64,000 nucleotides of DNA from Sorex araneus (Eukaryota; Chordata; Mammalia; Eulipotyphla; Soricidae). The position numbers were made by a program, and so were the translations under genes. Positions 34,696 to 46,527 of this stretch are shown piece after piece. The notes beneath the pieces are model-generated. The model was not told the DNA's origin and did not search any database. It worked only from the letters and a program-made list of their open reading frames with translations. The DNA is taken from NCBI RefSeq assembly GCF_027595985.1, contig NC_073302.1, positions 10,542,966 through 10,606,965 on the forward strand. The letters are read 5' to 3'. Within the stretch, counting starts at the first letter, position 1. Every line of letters starts with the position of its first letter.

Positions 34696-35129
34696 GACTC
34701 TTTCTAATTTTTTTTTAAATGCAGCCATCCTGTTGTCCCATTTGTTGAAGAGGCTCTCCTAGGTTCTTATCATGTACTAGCAAATTTTGCCAAGATATTA
34801 AGGAGATAATCCATTCACTTTCCTTTGCTTTTGCATATTTTTAATTTCTCATTGTATTTTAATCAAGTTGATACATGTTTAGGACCATGTTATATTATCT
34901 CAACTATTTTGAACCAACCTTTTTTTAACCAACCTTTTATGCTTGATTTGTGAAAATATTTGGTTTTTTGGTTTACCAAATATTCAGTACAGAAAATTTA
35001 TCAGTACAGAAAATTTATCCGATTGGATTTCACTTTTCTCATATGTATTGAGAATTGTTTTGTGTCCCATCACAGGCTTTATCTTGGTGACTATTCCATA
35101 AACCCATGAAAAGACAGTGTATTCTGTTG

Positions 35130-35495
35130 CTTAATTTTGTGCTTGTGGGATTGGCCACGCTAGGTGATGCTCCAGGCCTGCTCTTGAATCTGTGCTCTGG
35201 AGTATCTCCTGGTGGTACTTCAGAGATCATATGTGTGCCAGGGATCAAACCTGGGTCACCTGTCTGCAAAGCTAGTGCCTGTCCCCCTGTCTTATCTCTT
35301 ATGCCAATCGGTGGTTTTTATTTGTTTTCATTTGGGGGACGCACCAGTAATGTTCAGGGGTTAATCCCAGGCTGAGGGCTCAGGGAATCAGTCTTGGTGG
35401 TACCCAGTGGACCACTAGGAGTGCTGAGCATTGAACCCAGCTCAGCTGCATGAAGGCAAGCACCTAATCAGCTGTACTACCAGCTGGTCCCTAGT
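35130..35495 (-). repeat. Two old degenerate SINEs in a row
   Basis: The first (about 35135-35310) retains GGGATCAAACCTGGGTCACC as an inverted B-box region. The second (about 35330-35495) retains GTTCAGGGGTTAATCCCAGG and CATTGAACCCAGCTCAGCTG. Both are much more diverged than the copy that follows at 35711. Confidence 0.55.
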
Positions 35496-35677
35496 CTGTT
35501 GCTTTCTATATACAAACTTATTGACATAACCTTGGTAACAAGAGAATGAATTTTTATATGCTTACATGACATTATTTTAGAGAAAAGTTTGTCATGCCTT
35601 GCCCACCACCAAAGCACCAATTTTTTGATGAAATGTTCTGCCTTAATAGTCTATTCATTTAGTATATTAGTTAGATT

Positions 35678-35680
<3 letters not shown>

Positions 35681-35713
<33 letters not shown>

Positions 35714-35875
35714 TTTTGGGTCACACCCAGCGATGCTCAGGGGCTACTCCTGGCTTTGCACTCAGGAATTACTCCTGGCAGTGCTGGGGGGACCATATGG
35801 GATGCCGGGGATCGAACCCGGGTCGGCCGCGTGCAAGGCAAACGCCCTACCCGCTGTGCTATCACTCCGGCCCCC
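35681..35875 (-). mobile_element. Young tRNA-derived SINE with long poly-T (A-tail)
   Basis: A 31-base T run (35680-35710) is the inverted A-tail. The body 35711-35875 is close to consensus, with an intact inverted B-box (35808-35819). A 13-base perfect target duplication TAGTTAGATTTCT lies at 35668-35680 and 35877-35889. The head has an A-box-like TAGCACAGCGGG on the minus strand. Confidence 0.95.
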
Positions 35876-36079
35876 GTAGTTAGATTTCTTTAATGCACTA
35901 GTAAGACCATTATTTCCTTGTTAAGTTTCTTATAGATTATTCATCCATTGTTGTAAATGCGTTTAAAACTCCTATTTTTGTAATGCCATAAATATAGCCC
36001 TCAATGTAGGTCAATAATGTTTTACTTAATTTTGTGTTCCTATAACGGTTACATATATTTTATTTATTTGTTTATTTAC

Positions 36080-36310
36080 TTTTTACCTTTGTAAAAAAAA
36101 ATTTTTTTAATTAGTGAATCACCATGAGGTACCATTACAGACTTACAAACTTTTGCGCTTGCATTTCAGTTATACAGTGGTCGAGTGCCCCTGCCTCAAC
36201 CAGTGCCCATTTTCTACCACCAGTGGTCCCAGCATCCCTCCCACTATCCCCACCCTGCCGTCCCCGTGGGTGGATAGTTTTGGATGCCCACCTTGTCTAC
36301 ACTTGTGATG
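36080..36310 (-). mobile_element. L1 3' end, strongly truncated
   Basis: Inverted L1 terminus (TTTTTTTAATTAGTGAATCA) and G-rich 3'UTR tract (inverted, C-rich at about 36236-36266). Nothing of ORF2 remains. Confidence 0.8.
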
Positions 36311-37009
36311 GATTTCCTTGTTCCAAGTTAAGAAAATGTTGATTTTAGAAACTCTGAAATCATACTGACAAGATACTGTCAAGTGTGTTTACCCCCACAT
36401 TGCTTGTACGTGAAGCAAAATAATGATGAGTTTGCAGCAATACATTATATAACAGACTCTTGAACCCCTGAGCTTTGTCGAAGGTTTGCCTACTCTAGAC
36501 CCACCAGCCTGATCAACTGATGTAATATAAGCCTCTTTGTTTCCCTGCCATGGATTGTCTCAGTTGTTAAGCAAATTCCCATTGCAACATTACTACTTTA
36601 ATTTAAGTGCTGTTTAGTTTGATACAAGTGTGGCTGTCCTTTTTTTTATGGTTTACCATTCCTGTAAAATTGTTTTCCATCCTCCAATCTGAGCCTGCGT
36701 TTTATCATGAAAATTCAAGTGCCTTTTTTAAGCAGCAGACACTTAGATTTTGTTTTTCAAACTAGCCACTATGTCTTTGATCAAAAGATGAGTCCATGGA
36801 TTTAGAGATATTATTAATAGGAGGGAATTTGTTGCCATTTGTTCTATAATGGTTACATATATTTTAATAAAGTATATGTTGATGGATTTCTATACTTATA
36901 ATTATGTAAATTTTATACCTGGTTTTATAAAACTGGTTTTATTACTAGTTTTATAACTGGTTTTCATAACTTTCTCTTGCCACCATATTGTACTGAAAGT
37001 TTATCTTGT
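36311..37009. other. AT-rich stretch without recognised feature
   Basis: No coding region, RNA gene or clear repeat found. A short repeated phrase (TGGTTTTATAAAACTGGTTT, 36921-36940, and variants to about 36965) is the only local structure. Confidence 0.4.
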
Positions 37010-38274
37010 GATATAGCTTCTTTGGCTTTTCTGTCATTATCATTCACTTTGTAGATCTTTCACTTTTCACCTTTCACCTTTTACATAGTCTATAATTGTT
37101 TATAGAACTGTTGTTTGTGTATTGAAAATAGCATAGGGCTTGCCTCTCTCTCTCACTCTCTCTCTCTCTCTTTCTTTCTCACTCTGTCCCTCGCTCTGTT
37201 TACCATAGCACACCCAGCTATGGTAAAGACTTACTCCTGACTCTGTGCTTTGGGTAATTCCAGGTAGTGCTTGGGATTTTGTGGTCTGGTTGGGAATCAA
37301 ACTCAGGTCAGATGCATGCAAAGCAAACTCCCCACTCACTGTAACATTGCTCTGGACAGAGAGAAACACTTTTAAAATTGCAGTGTTTGGTGATTGTTGT
37401 GCTCTTAGGAGCTCTTTTAGAGATGTAATAGAGATGTAAGTCTTGTTAAAATGTCATAAATGTGGAATTTTTCAATGATCTATTTTCACTCTAGACTATA
37501 CTGTATCTTTATATTAGTTACAATTGCGTATAGCGTCATTACACTGTTTTGTCCCATACATGTCCCACAAAAATTTGTCTTCATTCATTCTTGCAGGTAA
37601 TTTGGATTCTGAACAGCTCAGAGCAGCCTTGGTAATTCAGGCCATTGTCTTAATTATCACTCATATTTGTGTCAACTAGAATACTTTAGAGTGATGGATT
37701 TGGAGAGGGTATCTCTGTTAATGTTTGATAGTGATGCTAGAAGAGAGAACTTTTGTTTAAATGCCTTAGAATGAAAGCGAAATCCAGAAATTATTAGAAA
37801 GGAGAGAAAAGCAATCAAGTAGGATAAATGGAAACATTTGGTCACCTTACAGTGGGATTCATTTTTTATGTATGTATAAATGTTATAGAGATCTGTTATT
37901 TATGTCTTTACATTTTATGCACAAATATACTCACATATGTGTCTACAATCTATTCGTGTGCATTATTTTATCTCTTAAGAGATAAAATAAAGGTCAGTAT
38001 TGAAATCATGGAGTCTTGGATGAAATACTATTAGTAGTACTTGGTGGAGAAATGTAGAGATGTAACTTCAATTTTTAGATATGTCTTTAGAAAGTATTTT
38101 TAGATATAACTATTTTAGTTCAATAGTACACTAAGTATAAAATACCAAATTTTTTTAAATGCATGCAGTTAAGTATGAGTTTTGGTACAGTGCTCCTCCA
38201 CTGTCTTTCCTAACTAAAAATCTTCTAATCATCTTTGATTCCATTTTGTAAAAGCTAAATTCCAGTAGCTAGGC

Positions 38275-38655
38275 GGTCACACCCAGAAATTTACCCCGGC
38301 ACCATGTTATCTCATCAATGGCTAACATTCAGAGACCATAAAGCCAAGCTTTCAGAAGCGTGCAGCATCTTATAGCCTAGTTCTCCCTCTCAGAGAACCT
38401 GGGAAGCTACCAAGAGTTTCCTGCTCATATGGGAGATCCTGACAAGCTCCCCGTGGCTTATTCATATGCCAAAACCAGTAACAATGATGGGTCTCATTCC
38501 CCTAACTCTGCAAGAGCCTCCAATGTGGCACCATGGAGAAGGACTAGTAAAGGGAGGTTTCTAAAATCTCAGGGCTAGGAAGAATGAAGATGTTACTTAG
38601 ATCGCTCGAGAAAATCGACAACCAACGGGATGATAATGATGATGATGATGGTGAT
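38275..38655 (+). mobile_element. ORF-less RTE derivative
   Basis: 5' leader text (CTCTCAGAGAACCTGGGAAG, GTGGCTTATTCATATGCCAA) joined to RTE 3' tail text (GAAGATGTTACTTAGATCGC, CAACCAACGGGATGATAATG) and ending in an ATG-repeat microsatellite (38630-38652). Missing from the parallel place in unit A (about 4500-4550). Confidence 0.78.
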
Positions 38656-39429
38656 TTTTATATTTTACATGTCACATATGTCTATCATAACATACAAAAG
38701 TTCCATTATTTATGCAATTTACATATATAGATATTTCATAATAACCTTTCAATCAGAAAGTTATGGATTGTTCTAATGCCTTCCTAATTCGTCTCTACAC
38801 TGTTGTGTCAGATTATAAAGAAAGCGCATAAACATAAAAAGCATATCATGTTTAATTTCTAGACATTTAATGCATACATTAAATTGCCACCTGTATCAAG
38901 ACAGAAAACATTTCTGACACCCCCATCAGAATTAATTTTGAAGAAGTACCTGAAATATTATAGAAACAGAAAGTTTTCAAAATTGTATCCTGAAACATAT
39001 AATAAAAAGTGAATTTATTTCAAACTGTACAATTATTGAAGGAGCAATCTCCAGTTCTGGGAAGCTGGGGAATCCCAGTTATTCGTCGGTGGGAATAAAC
39101 TGACAAAAAAGATATCTGATGAGAATATCAAGATTCTGAGGAAGAGTATAAATCCATACTTAAGAGGAAATGCAAAGTAAACATTAAACATTAATAATAG
39201 CAATTCAAAATAAAATAAATTTGAAAACAGAATTTTTGTAAGCCTCTCTTCTTTGAACATTCTCTTTACTGGTCAGTCTGGGTAATAAAACCTGTTTTAT
39301 GTCAGCAGAGTGGGACGTGAGAATACCAATCTCTCTGAGATGTGTGTGCGTGTAAACAGGTTTATCGGAGCTCTCAGAACATATATTCTTGTATAATAGC
39401 TTCCTTATTTTTTGTATGTGTATTCTACA

Positions 39430-40374
39430 TCATTTAGACTTAATGAACGTCATCTTATTAGCAAACAACATTAGTGCTTGTTTTATATCTCTGTTTCTCA
39501 GACTGTAGATGAAAGGGTTCAGCATGGGGGTGATTATCATATACATCACAGAAGCAGATATTTCTTTACTACCAGACATGGATGGCGAAGAAAAAAAGTA
39601 CACTTCTGCAATGGTCCCATAGAATAAAGCCACAACAAGGAGATGAGAACCACAGGTAGAAAGGACTTTGAAGAATTTCTTAGAAGAAGGATTTTTCAGG
39701 ACAGTGGCCCATATGCAGATATATGATCCCATGATAAAAGTGAATGGAATGCATACACTCATTCCTCCCTCAATGAATATGACCAGGTTATTGAGTGAAG
39801 TATCTGAGCAGCATACCTCCAGCAATGCAGTGAGTTCACAGAAGAAGTGTGGGATGATAATATCACCACAGAAGGAGACTCGGGTCAAGAGGAGGGTGTG
39901 CAGCAGTGCATGCGAAAAATTGATGGTCCAGGACCAAACTACTAATGAGATACATCGCTCCTGCCTCATTATCATGGTGTAGTGGAGTGGCTGACAGATG
40001 GCTACATACCTGTCATATGCCATCACTGCAAGAATAAAATTGTCAGTACAAGCAAAAAGTATTAAAAAATATACCTGAGAAATGCACCCTGAATAGGAGA
40101 TGGACTTGTGATTACTCTGCATGTCCACCAACATTTTGGGCACTGTGACAGATGATAAAAAAACATCGTTGAAGGCCAAGACACTGAGAAAGAAGTACAT
40201 GGGTGTGTGGAGGCGAGAGTCTATCCTGATGAGCAGGACGATGAGCAGGTTCCCCAGCACGGTGGTCAGGTATATGACCAGGAAGAGGGTCAAGAACCAG
40301 CCCTGTTGTTCTGGTGGTATAGGGAGACCCTGGAGGAGGAATTCAGAAACTCTGGTCTCATTTTGTCTCTTCAT
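39430..40374 (-). CDS. Olfactory receptor, class II, OR1-family-like (copy C)
   Basis: Intronless odorant receptor of 314 aa, expected in the plasma membrane of olfactory sensory cilia. It has NET near residue 5 (glycosylation), GN at 41-42, PMYFFLS at 58-64, Cys97 and Cys179 for the conserved disulfide, MAYDRYVAIC at 118-127, KVLSTCGSH at 236-244 and PMLNPFIYSLRN at 283-294. The start at 40374 (MKRQNETRVSEF) lines up with copy A and there is no alternative upstream ATG in frame as in A. About 43 of 314 residues differ from copy A by eye count, many of them between residues 147 and 189 (TM4 and loop 2). The C-terminus is three residues shorter than in A. No lesion seen; likely functional. Subfamily not assignable by eye. 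Confidence 0.95.
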   Translation of the reverse strand: MKRQNETRVSEFLLQGLPIPPEQQGWFLTLFLVIYLTTVLGNLLIVLLIRIDSRLHTPMYFFLSVLAFNDVFLSSVTVPKMLVDMQSNHKSISYSGCISQVYFLILFACTDNFILAVMAYDRYVAICQPLHYTMIMRQERCISLVVWSWTINFSHALLHTLLLTRVSFCGDIIIPHFFCELTALLEVCCSDTSLNNLVIFIEGGMSVCIPFTFIMGSYICIWATVLKNPSSKKFFKVLSTCGSHLLVVALFYGTIAEVYFFSSPSMSGSKEISASVMYMIITPMLNPFIYSLRNRDIKQALMLFANKMTFIKSK

Positions 40375-40389
40375 GCTGCTCCTCTTTCT

Positions 40390-40412
40390 TCTGGGAGTCA
40401 GAGAGAGAAATG
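40390..40412 (-). promoter_or_regulatory. Putative 3' splice acceptor before OR copy C
   Basis: The minus strand reads TTTCTCTCTCTGACTCCCAG with the AG at 40392-40391, 16 bases before the ATG. It is aligned with the acceptor of copy A at 6240-6239. Typical of the boundary between a non-coding 5' exon and the OR coding exon; inferred. Confidence 0.45.
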
Positions 40413-40569
40413 TTAAGTGCCCAAAGAACCATTCTATAATAACCCAATTTTTATATGAAAGTGTTGTTATTTTTTAACTAGATTTTGTTTACAACTCACA
40501 TGTATGTATGCATGAATCATGTACCGTTCAGGTTCTAATAATACATCACATCTTCACAGTCTATAAGAT

Positions 40570-40860
40570 ATTTTCTTTTCTTTTTTTAATTTTTTATTAG
40601 AGAATCACTGTGATGTACAGTTACACACTTACGAACCTTTGTGTTCGCATCATCATATGCATGCAACCCATCCCTCAAACAGTGCCCATTCACCTCCATT
40701 AATGATCCCAGTATCCCTTTCACCATGCCCACCCCATCCCCCACCACCCCACCCTGCCTCTCAGCAGGGCATTCCCTTTTGTTCTTTCTCCTTTTGGGTG
40801 TTGTAGCCTGCAATAGAGGTGCAGAGTGGCCTTCATGTTCGGTCTATAGTCTACTTCTAC
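40570..40860 (-). mobile_element. L1 3' end, truncated, upstream of OR copy C
   Basis: Inverted L1 terminus (TTTTTATTAGAGAATCACTG), AACAGTGCCCATTCACC and C-rich 3'UTR tract, ending at about 40860. Specific to unit C. It sits within 500 bases of the start of the OR coding region, so it could affect the promoter or a 5' exon. Confidence 0.8.
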
Positions 40861-41584
40861 ATGTTTTTTAACCTGGAAAAATACTTTGAACAGCAGCTTA
40901 ATTCCTGCTCTGTACAAAGCACTACAGAAAGTGCTATACACAGTAGTAAAGAAGCAGTGCAAAGTCTCAGTGTTGATGGAGTGTACAAAGTCAGAATATC
41001 TAAGTGTGCAAAGTTCCATCCTTGATACAGTTAACGGTGAAAGGAATGACAACATGTATTTAAACAGAATCTGTCTCTTAATTACAACATACTAGCTCTG
41101 CTATTCCTCATTTTTCAGCATGTCCTGACATGCTAAGTGACATCACTTCAACATACTTGAAGGTGGGAATCTTTGCTTTCCTTTGTATTCAAGGTCAATA
41201 GCAGGATGGCAAGTATTTCTTAGAGACTGAACTGTTCAGGGGCACTGGTGCTATCTCTCTAAATTCTCAAATGTGAATTGTGACAAGTTTTTCTTAGAGA
41301 CTGGACTGCTCAGGGACATTGTTTCTACCTCTCTGTTCTCTAAGGTGGATTGTGACTGATTATGTTAGGAGACACCACATTAAACTAATAAACTATAACT
41401 AAGAGAAGACCTTTATTTTCATAATTTAACTTTAGATTATTGTAGTTCTCCACCCAGGAAAAGAATATCAGACCATGTTCACAAAGAGTGTGAGATACCT
41501 GTTTAGACAGGATTATTTGATAAGCCTTCTATAAGATTGTCCCAGAATTTTGGAGATTTATGAACCTTGAAGATTTATAAAAAA

Positions 41585-41715
41585 AAACATTTAGTTTAAG
41601 GATTAAATTATAATGTATAATAATTTAAAATTACATTTTAATTATAAATTATAATTTATTGTTATGTATTATAATTTATATATTTATTTATTATATTATT
41701 AATAAATTATTATTC
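41585..41715. repeat. Very AT-rich low-complexity tract
   Basis: Almost pure A/T with repeated TTATAATTTA-like words (about 41600-41712). It is present in unit C only; the parallel part of A (about 7575) lacks it. Confidence 0.7.
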
Positions 41716-42589
41716 TCTGTCTTGAGACTGAACACTGATTATTTGCCAGACACTGTGCTTAATGATTAGTGAATGCTTTTAAATTTAAAAATTTCAATAT
41801 AGCATTGTGATCAAGAGTAAGTCACCCTTTCTCTACCAGTGGAAACTGAATATAAGAGATAAACATAGGAGGTCCAGACTGTGGATTAGACCACTTCTGA
41901 CCTTTGAGGGACTAAAATCAGAGGAACAAGTTTGAATTCTTACCTAGAGGAAGAAATGCACCCGATCCTGCCTGCTCAATGCAGTAATGTGGCCATTATT
42001 AACGGACTCCTAAGTGTCTGTGGGCATAAAAATGGGTCCCATTTATTCACAGATACCATCATAAATATGCCTAGATTGGACATCATTAATAACTAATAAA
42101 TACAGAAATCTTGGACGACATGCAGAGATAACATAAGAGACATAAAGGAAAGCAAAGATTACACATCACCACATCACTGAGTTAGGATTTCTAAACTGCC
42201 GCATATTGACCATGGATAAACTCGGGAAATTTCTAAACCTTGCTGGTAGGGATATCTATGTCTCTCAGACTCAGTATTCTCATGGCTGAACTTTCATACC
42301 TGTTTACAAGTTGAGAATATGGAAGAGATTGTTAAAGGGCAGGCTAGATATTTGGTAATGAGGGTCCAAATCACACTCAGAGTTCTCTTCACTGCTTCCC
42401 AGGACTTTTCTAATGCTTTGTTGCGCTGGTCTTAGAGAAACGAATCTTTATGTCACATGTAGTTTTATTTATAGCTTTTGTTTAGATCTTGCCTTTTCTC
42501 CCAGTCTCTCTGATTCTTTAAATTTTTTTTTGAATATTAGTCTCATATCCTGCTTAATATATCGCAAAATAACTGAAATCACTTTGTGT

Positions 42590-43115
42590 CTGTCCCTTCC
42601 TTCTGACTCATTTACAGTAGAAACAAGGGTCAAAAAGACTGGTCCATGGTTGGAAACTTGCCAGGCATCGGAGGAAGAGGGCAGTTAGGATAGAGAGGTG
42701 AACACTAGGACAGTGACAGTTGGAAATGATGACAATGGAAAGAACTTATTGCTGAAAGAAGGAAAAGGAATCTACATGCTAATCATTCACTCCTTATATT
42801 GCAAACTATAATACCCAAAAGGAAAGAGAAAGAAAGAGAGATAGAAAAAGAAAAGAAAGGTGTCTGCTGTAGATGCATACTGGGAGTGTGATTGGCAGAA
42901 TGGAAATGGGGAAATTGGTGCTGTATCTGATGATTGTTCAATGAAAAAATAAAGATCTCGTTTTTGAGCCACACTCAATGGAATTAAGAGATTATTATGT
43001 GTTCTGTGATTAGGGGTCCCTCCTGTGGTCCCTGGGAATCATTAGACAATGCTGGTAATTGAACCAGGTGTCTGCAGGACAAATATCTTATCTCTTATCC
43101 TATCTTTTAAGCCCC
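42590..43115. repeat. Old L1 3' remnant and degenerate SINE
   Basis: Counterpart of 8640-9165: AGAGGGCAGTTAGGATAGAG, the GAAAGAGAAAGAAAGAGAGA tract and GATTGTTCAATGAAAAAATA (L1 end, plus strand), followed by a decayed SINE (TTAGGGGTCCCTCCTGTGG, TAATTGAACCAGGTGTCTGC). Confidence 0.5.
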
Positions 43116-44456
43116 TCTATGTCTGTTTTCTCTTACTGCATTGTCAGAGATATCACATAGATACAGACACCTGTTGAGGTAACACACATTTTATCATTTC
43201 ACACAAGCAAGAAATCATCACACAGTATATGCACATGGGATGCATGTACATCCTTCTATGCACACAGAGAAGTACTTACTCTGATATCTTCACTCTTGGT
43301 AGGTCAGGAACCTTCTCATCCAGTTTGTATGTTGTCAGCGTCTGCAGTACTTAGGAGGAACAAAACAGTGGGATAGAAACTTCTGTGAGCCCATAATCTC
43401 CTGACCTTTCTGTGTCTGTCCTTGACCTACAAGTCATTAAAGAAACCATTTATAATCCTCATAGAGAACTAAGTCAAAGTCCCTGAGCTCCTGGTTAAAG
43501 AAAGGAAGGTAATTGCCACAGCCCATCTAGACCTTGGGGAGGTGGATGAGCAGAGCTGCTCAGGCCACCTTGGAGAGTTTTGCAAGTATCAAGGGTCCCT
43601 GGAATAGAACTGCCTGCTAAGTCCCTGCTGGACACAGGAATGGCTGAGATTTTTCCAAACGTCAATGAAGCCAATGCACAGGTCAGATAAGGCTGGTTGT
43701 GGGACTCTACCAGACACTCCTAGTTGATCCTAAATAAGCAAAGTAACTTCTCTCAGCCTTGTTTCTGAAGGCTGAGGGAAGTATACTTAAGATAATGATT
43801 TCTTGCATTATAAATATTTTATTACTGTTTTATTAGATCATGCAAGCTCAGAAACACAGGTGCACAATACATGTCTAATGTTCTAATAAACTTCGCATTT
43901 TTTAATAAAAGATCACTCAATTGCTTAGTCACTGCTATTGAATCAGAATTGATAGTGATTGAATGGAGCTGCCAATTGATAAAGGCAGTCTTCATTTGTT
44001 AACTGATGAGATACTTACACTCTCCTCACACAACAGCACAGCTATGTGCATGTTGTATTCAGGAAATCATCCACACGATAACATCCTCTCCCTAGTTAAC
44101 AATACAAACACACGTTATTTCTCAGAGGCAGATAGGAGCATCATCCAGACAGCTCAGAAAGGTTCTAAGGACACGATCCTTCTCAAGTTTTCCTTCAACC
44201 CACTTTCTTCAACTCACCTCTTCCATAGTTCTTATGATACATTAATATGATCTTCAGTGTAAAAGAAACTTCTTTATTATATCTACTAAAATAATGCATT
44301 TTGGCAGAAGTTTTAAAATTAATTTTCCTCTAACTCCCGCATCACGTAGCACTAGCTTGAGTCATCAGGAGCAGTATTGGGATCCCAGATTCCTAATTGT
44401 AGCTATTTGGTCCAGAGAGAAGGTCCACTGAGTTCTCACACTCATGCCTCTTTCTT

Positions 44457-44636
44457 TTTCTTTTTTTTTTTTTGCTTTTTGGGTCACACCCAGCGGTGCT
44501 CAGGGGTTACTCCTGGCTTTGCACTCAGGAATTACTCCTGGCAGTGCTTGGGGGACCATATGGGATGCCGGGGATCGAACCGGGGTGGGCCGCATGCAAG
44601 GCAAATGCCCTACCCGCTGTGCTATCTCTCCGACCC
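44457..44636 (-). mobile_element. Young tRNA-derived SINE with target duplication
   Basis: T-rich inverted tail, then a body from 44474 with TTTTTGGGTCACACCCAGCG, inverted B-box GGGATCGAACCGG and a CTCTCCGACCCC end. A perfect 16-base target duplication CTCATGCCTCTTTCTT lies at 44441-44456 and 44637-44652. Absent from the matching point in unit B (about 26690). Confidence 0.93.
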
Positions 44637-44799
44637 CTCATGCCTCTTTCTTAATGCCATTTATTTTATTTCTTTCAGTTGTTTTCATGAAAAGAGGGGG
44701 ATAATAGAAAGGATTTCACTCAGTTCAAATCTATGTTCTATTTTATTTATATAGCACAGACTGATAGTGGGGAAAATTTTGTGAAATGACTAATTATAC

Positions 44800-46510
44800 C
44801 ACATTAAATTTTTAAAAATTGAATCTCAGTGAGATACACAGTTACAAAGTTGTCTATGATTCAGTGTTACAATGTTCCTTCCCCAGACCTTCACAAGATT
44901 TCACTTTCCACCCAGATGTCCCCATCCCACCCCCTCCCTGCATGCCTCTATGGCAGGCACTTTTCTTCTCTCTTCTGTCTTTTCTTCTCTCTCTTTCCTT
45001 TTGAGCATTATGTTTTGCAATGCAGCTATTGAAAAACCATCATTTATATCCATTTACCTACTTTCAAAGTTTTGATTCTTGTTCAGAGTGATCATTTTCA
45101 ACAAATATTGTCCCACTGGTCCCTTCTCTATCCTAACTTCCCTTTGCCCCACCACCCCCTCTTTGGCAAGCTTCCAACCATAAACCAGTCCTCCTGGCCT
45201 CGGTTTGCACCTGCCTTAGGTATTAGTCTCATACTACTTTATTTTTTATATTCCACAAATCAATGCAGTCATTCTATGTTTGTTCCTCTCTTTCTGACTC
45301 ATTTTGCAGTATTATATGCTCCATGTCCATCAAGTTATAATCAAATTTCATGACTTCATTTTTCCTAACCAATTCACAGTATCCCATTGTGCAGATGTAC
45401 CACCATTGTTTCTTGATCCAGTAGTGTGTTTTGGGGAATTCGGGTTATTTCCATATTCTTGCTGTTTTGAATAGTGTTGCAATGACCATAGGTGTGCACA
45501 TGGTGTTTCTGTTGTGTGATTTTGACTTCCAGGATATATTCCCAGACATGGTATTGTTTGGTCAATTGGAAACTCAATTTCTAGTTTATTTGAGTAATGT
45601 CCATATTATTTTCCAAAAAGACCAGATCACATGGCATTCCCACCAACAATGAAAGAGTCTCTCTTTCCCCACATCTGCTCCAGCACTGGATGTTCTTGTA
45701 TCTTATGATGTGTGCCGGTCTCTATGGTGTGAGATGATATCTCACTTTGTTTTGATTTGCATCTTGCTGATAATTATTGATGGAGAGCATTTTTTCATGT
45801 TCCTTTAGTCCATTGGATTTTCTCCTTTGAGAAAATTTCTGTTTATTTCTACTCTCCATCTTTTGATGTGGTTAGATATCATTTTCTTGTAAAGTATTAT
45901 TAGTGTCTTATATATCTTTCATATTAACCCCTTATCAGAGGGTTTTCATGAGTGTAATTTTTCCCATTCCATGGGCTGTCTTTGTATTTGGTCACCATTT
46001 TTTAAGGGGTAAAGACTTTTTACCTTAATGTATTCCATTTTGGTTAATTTGTTTCCACCGTTTTGTAAGTGGTTTTTTTTATCTTTGAAGATAGTTTTAG
46101 CGTCAATGTTATGGAGAGTTTTGTCTATGTTTTCTTTCATGGAGTTTATGGATTCAGATCTGATGTTAAGGTATTTAATTAATTTTATCTGATTTTTGTG
46201 GATGGCATTATGTAGAGGTCAGAGCTCATTTTTTTCTACATGAAGCTGCCCAGTTTTCCTAGAACTACTTATTGAAGAGGATATCCTTGCTCCTTTACCA
46301 AAGATTAAATGACCATATATTTGAAGGTATGTATCAAGATATCCAATCTCTATTCCATTGGTCTATGGGTTTGTCTTTATTCTAGTAACAAGCTATTTGA
46401 ATTCTTACTGCTTTGTAATACAGTTTGAAGTTGGGGAAGGTGATGCTTCTCGTCTTCTTGGTTCAAGGATTGCTTCAGCTATTTGTAGGGATTAATTGTT
46501 ATATATAAAT
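44800..46510 (-). mobile_element. Old L1 3' half (unit C copy)
   Basis: Inverted L1: terminus TTGAATCTCAGTGAGATACA, 3'UTR, then ORF2 C-terminal region with CCCCTTATCAGAGGGTTTTC and further into the ORF2 C-terminal half. Reverse counterpart of 25308-26650, extending further toward its 5' side. No intact frame. Confidence 0.75.
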
Positions 46511-46527
46511 TTTAGAAGTAGTTGGTC

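Larger units (their letters stand above)
32161..35040 (-). repeat. Old L1 block, copy 2, with nested SINE and retroposon
   Basis: The stretch 32161-34035 parallels 54920-57104 (shared AATTTTATTAAAAGACAATA) and 23866-24857. Beyond 34035 the inverted L1 ORF2 continues uninterrupted (GTCATTTCCCTTAGAGTGG), whereas the other two copies carry an RTE fragment at that point. L1 text resumes after the nested retroposon (CCCATTTGTTGAAGAGGC, about 34738-34755). Frames are destroyed. AT-rich and otherwise gene-free. Confidence 0.6.
37010..46510. repeat. OR segmental duplication unit C
   Basis: Direct counterpart of unit A and reverse counterpart of unit B. It keeps the uninterrupted site for the composite retroposon of A (about 37770-37785) and of the A-specific L1 (about 41425). 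Unlisted stretches (37361-38274, 38660-39429, 40861-41584, 41716-42590, 43116-44440) are shared flank without genes. An old degenerate SINE lies at 37200-37360 with a CT microsatellite before it. Confidence 0.85.

Noticed and set aside
35711-35875. tRNA gene (B-box and A-box-like sequence)
   Set aside because: It is the head of a SINE; no cloverleaf of a functional tRNA, A-tail and target duplication present.
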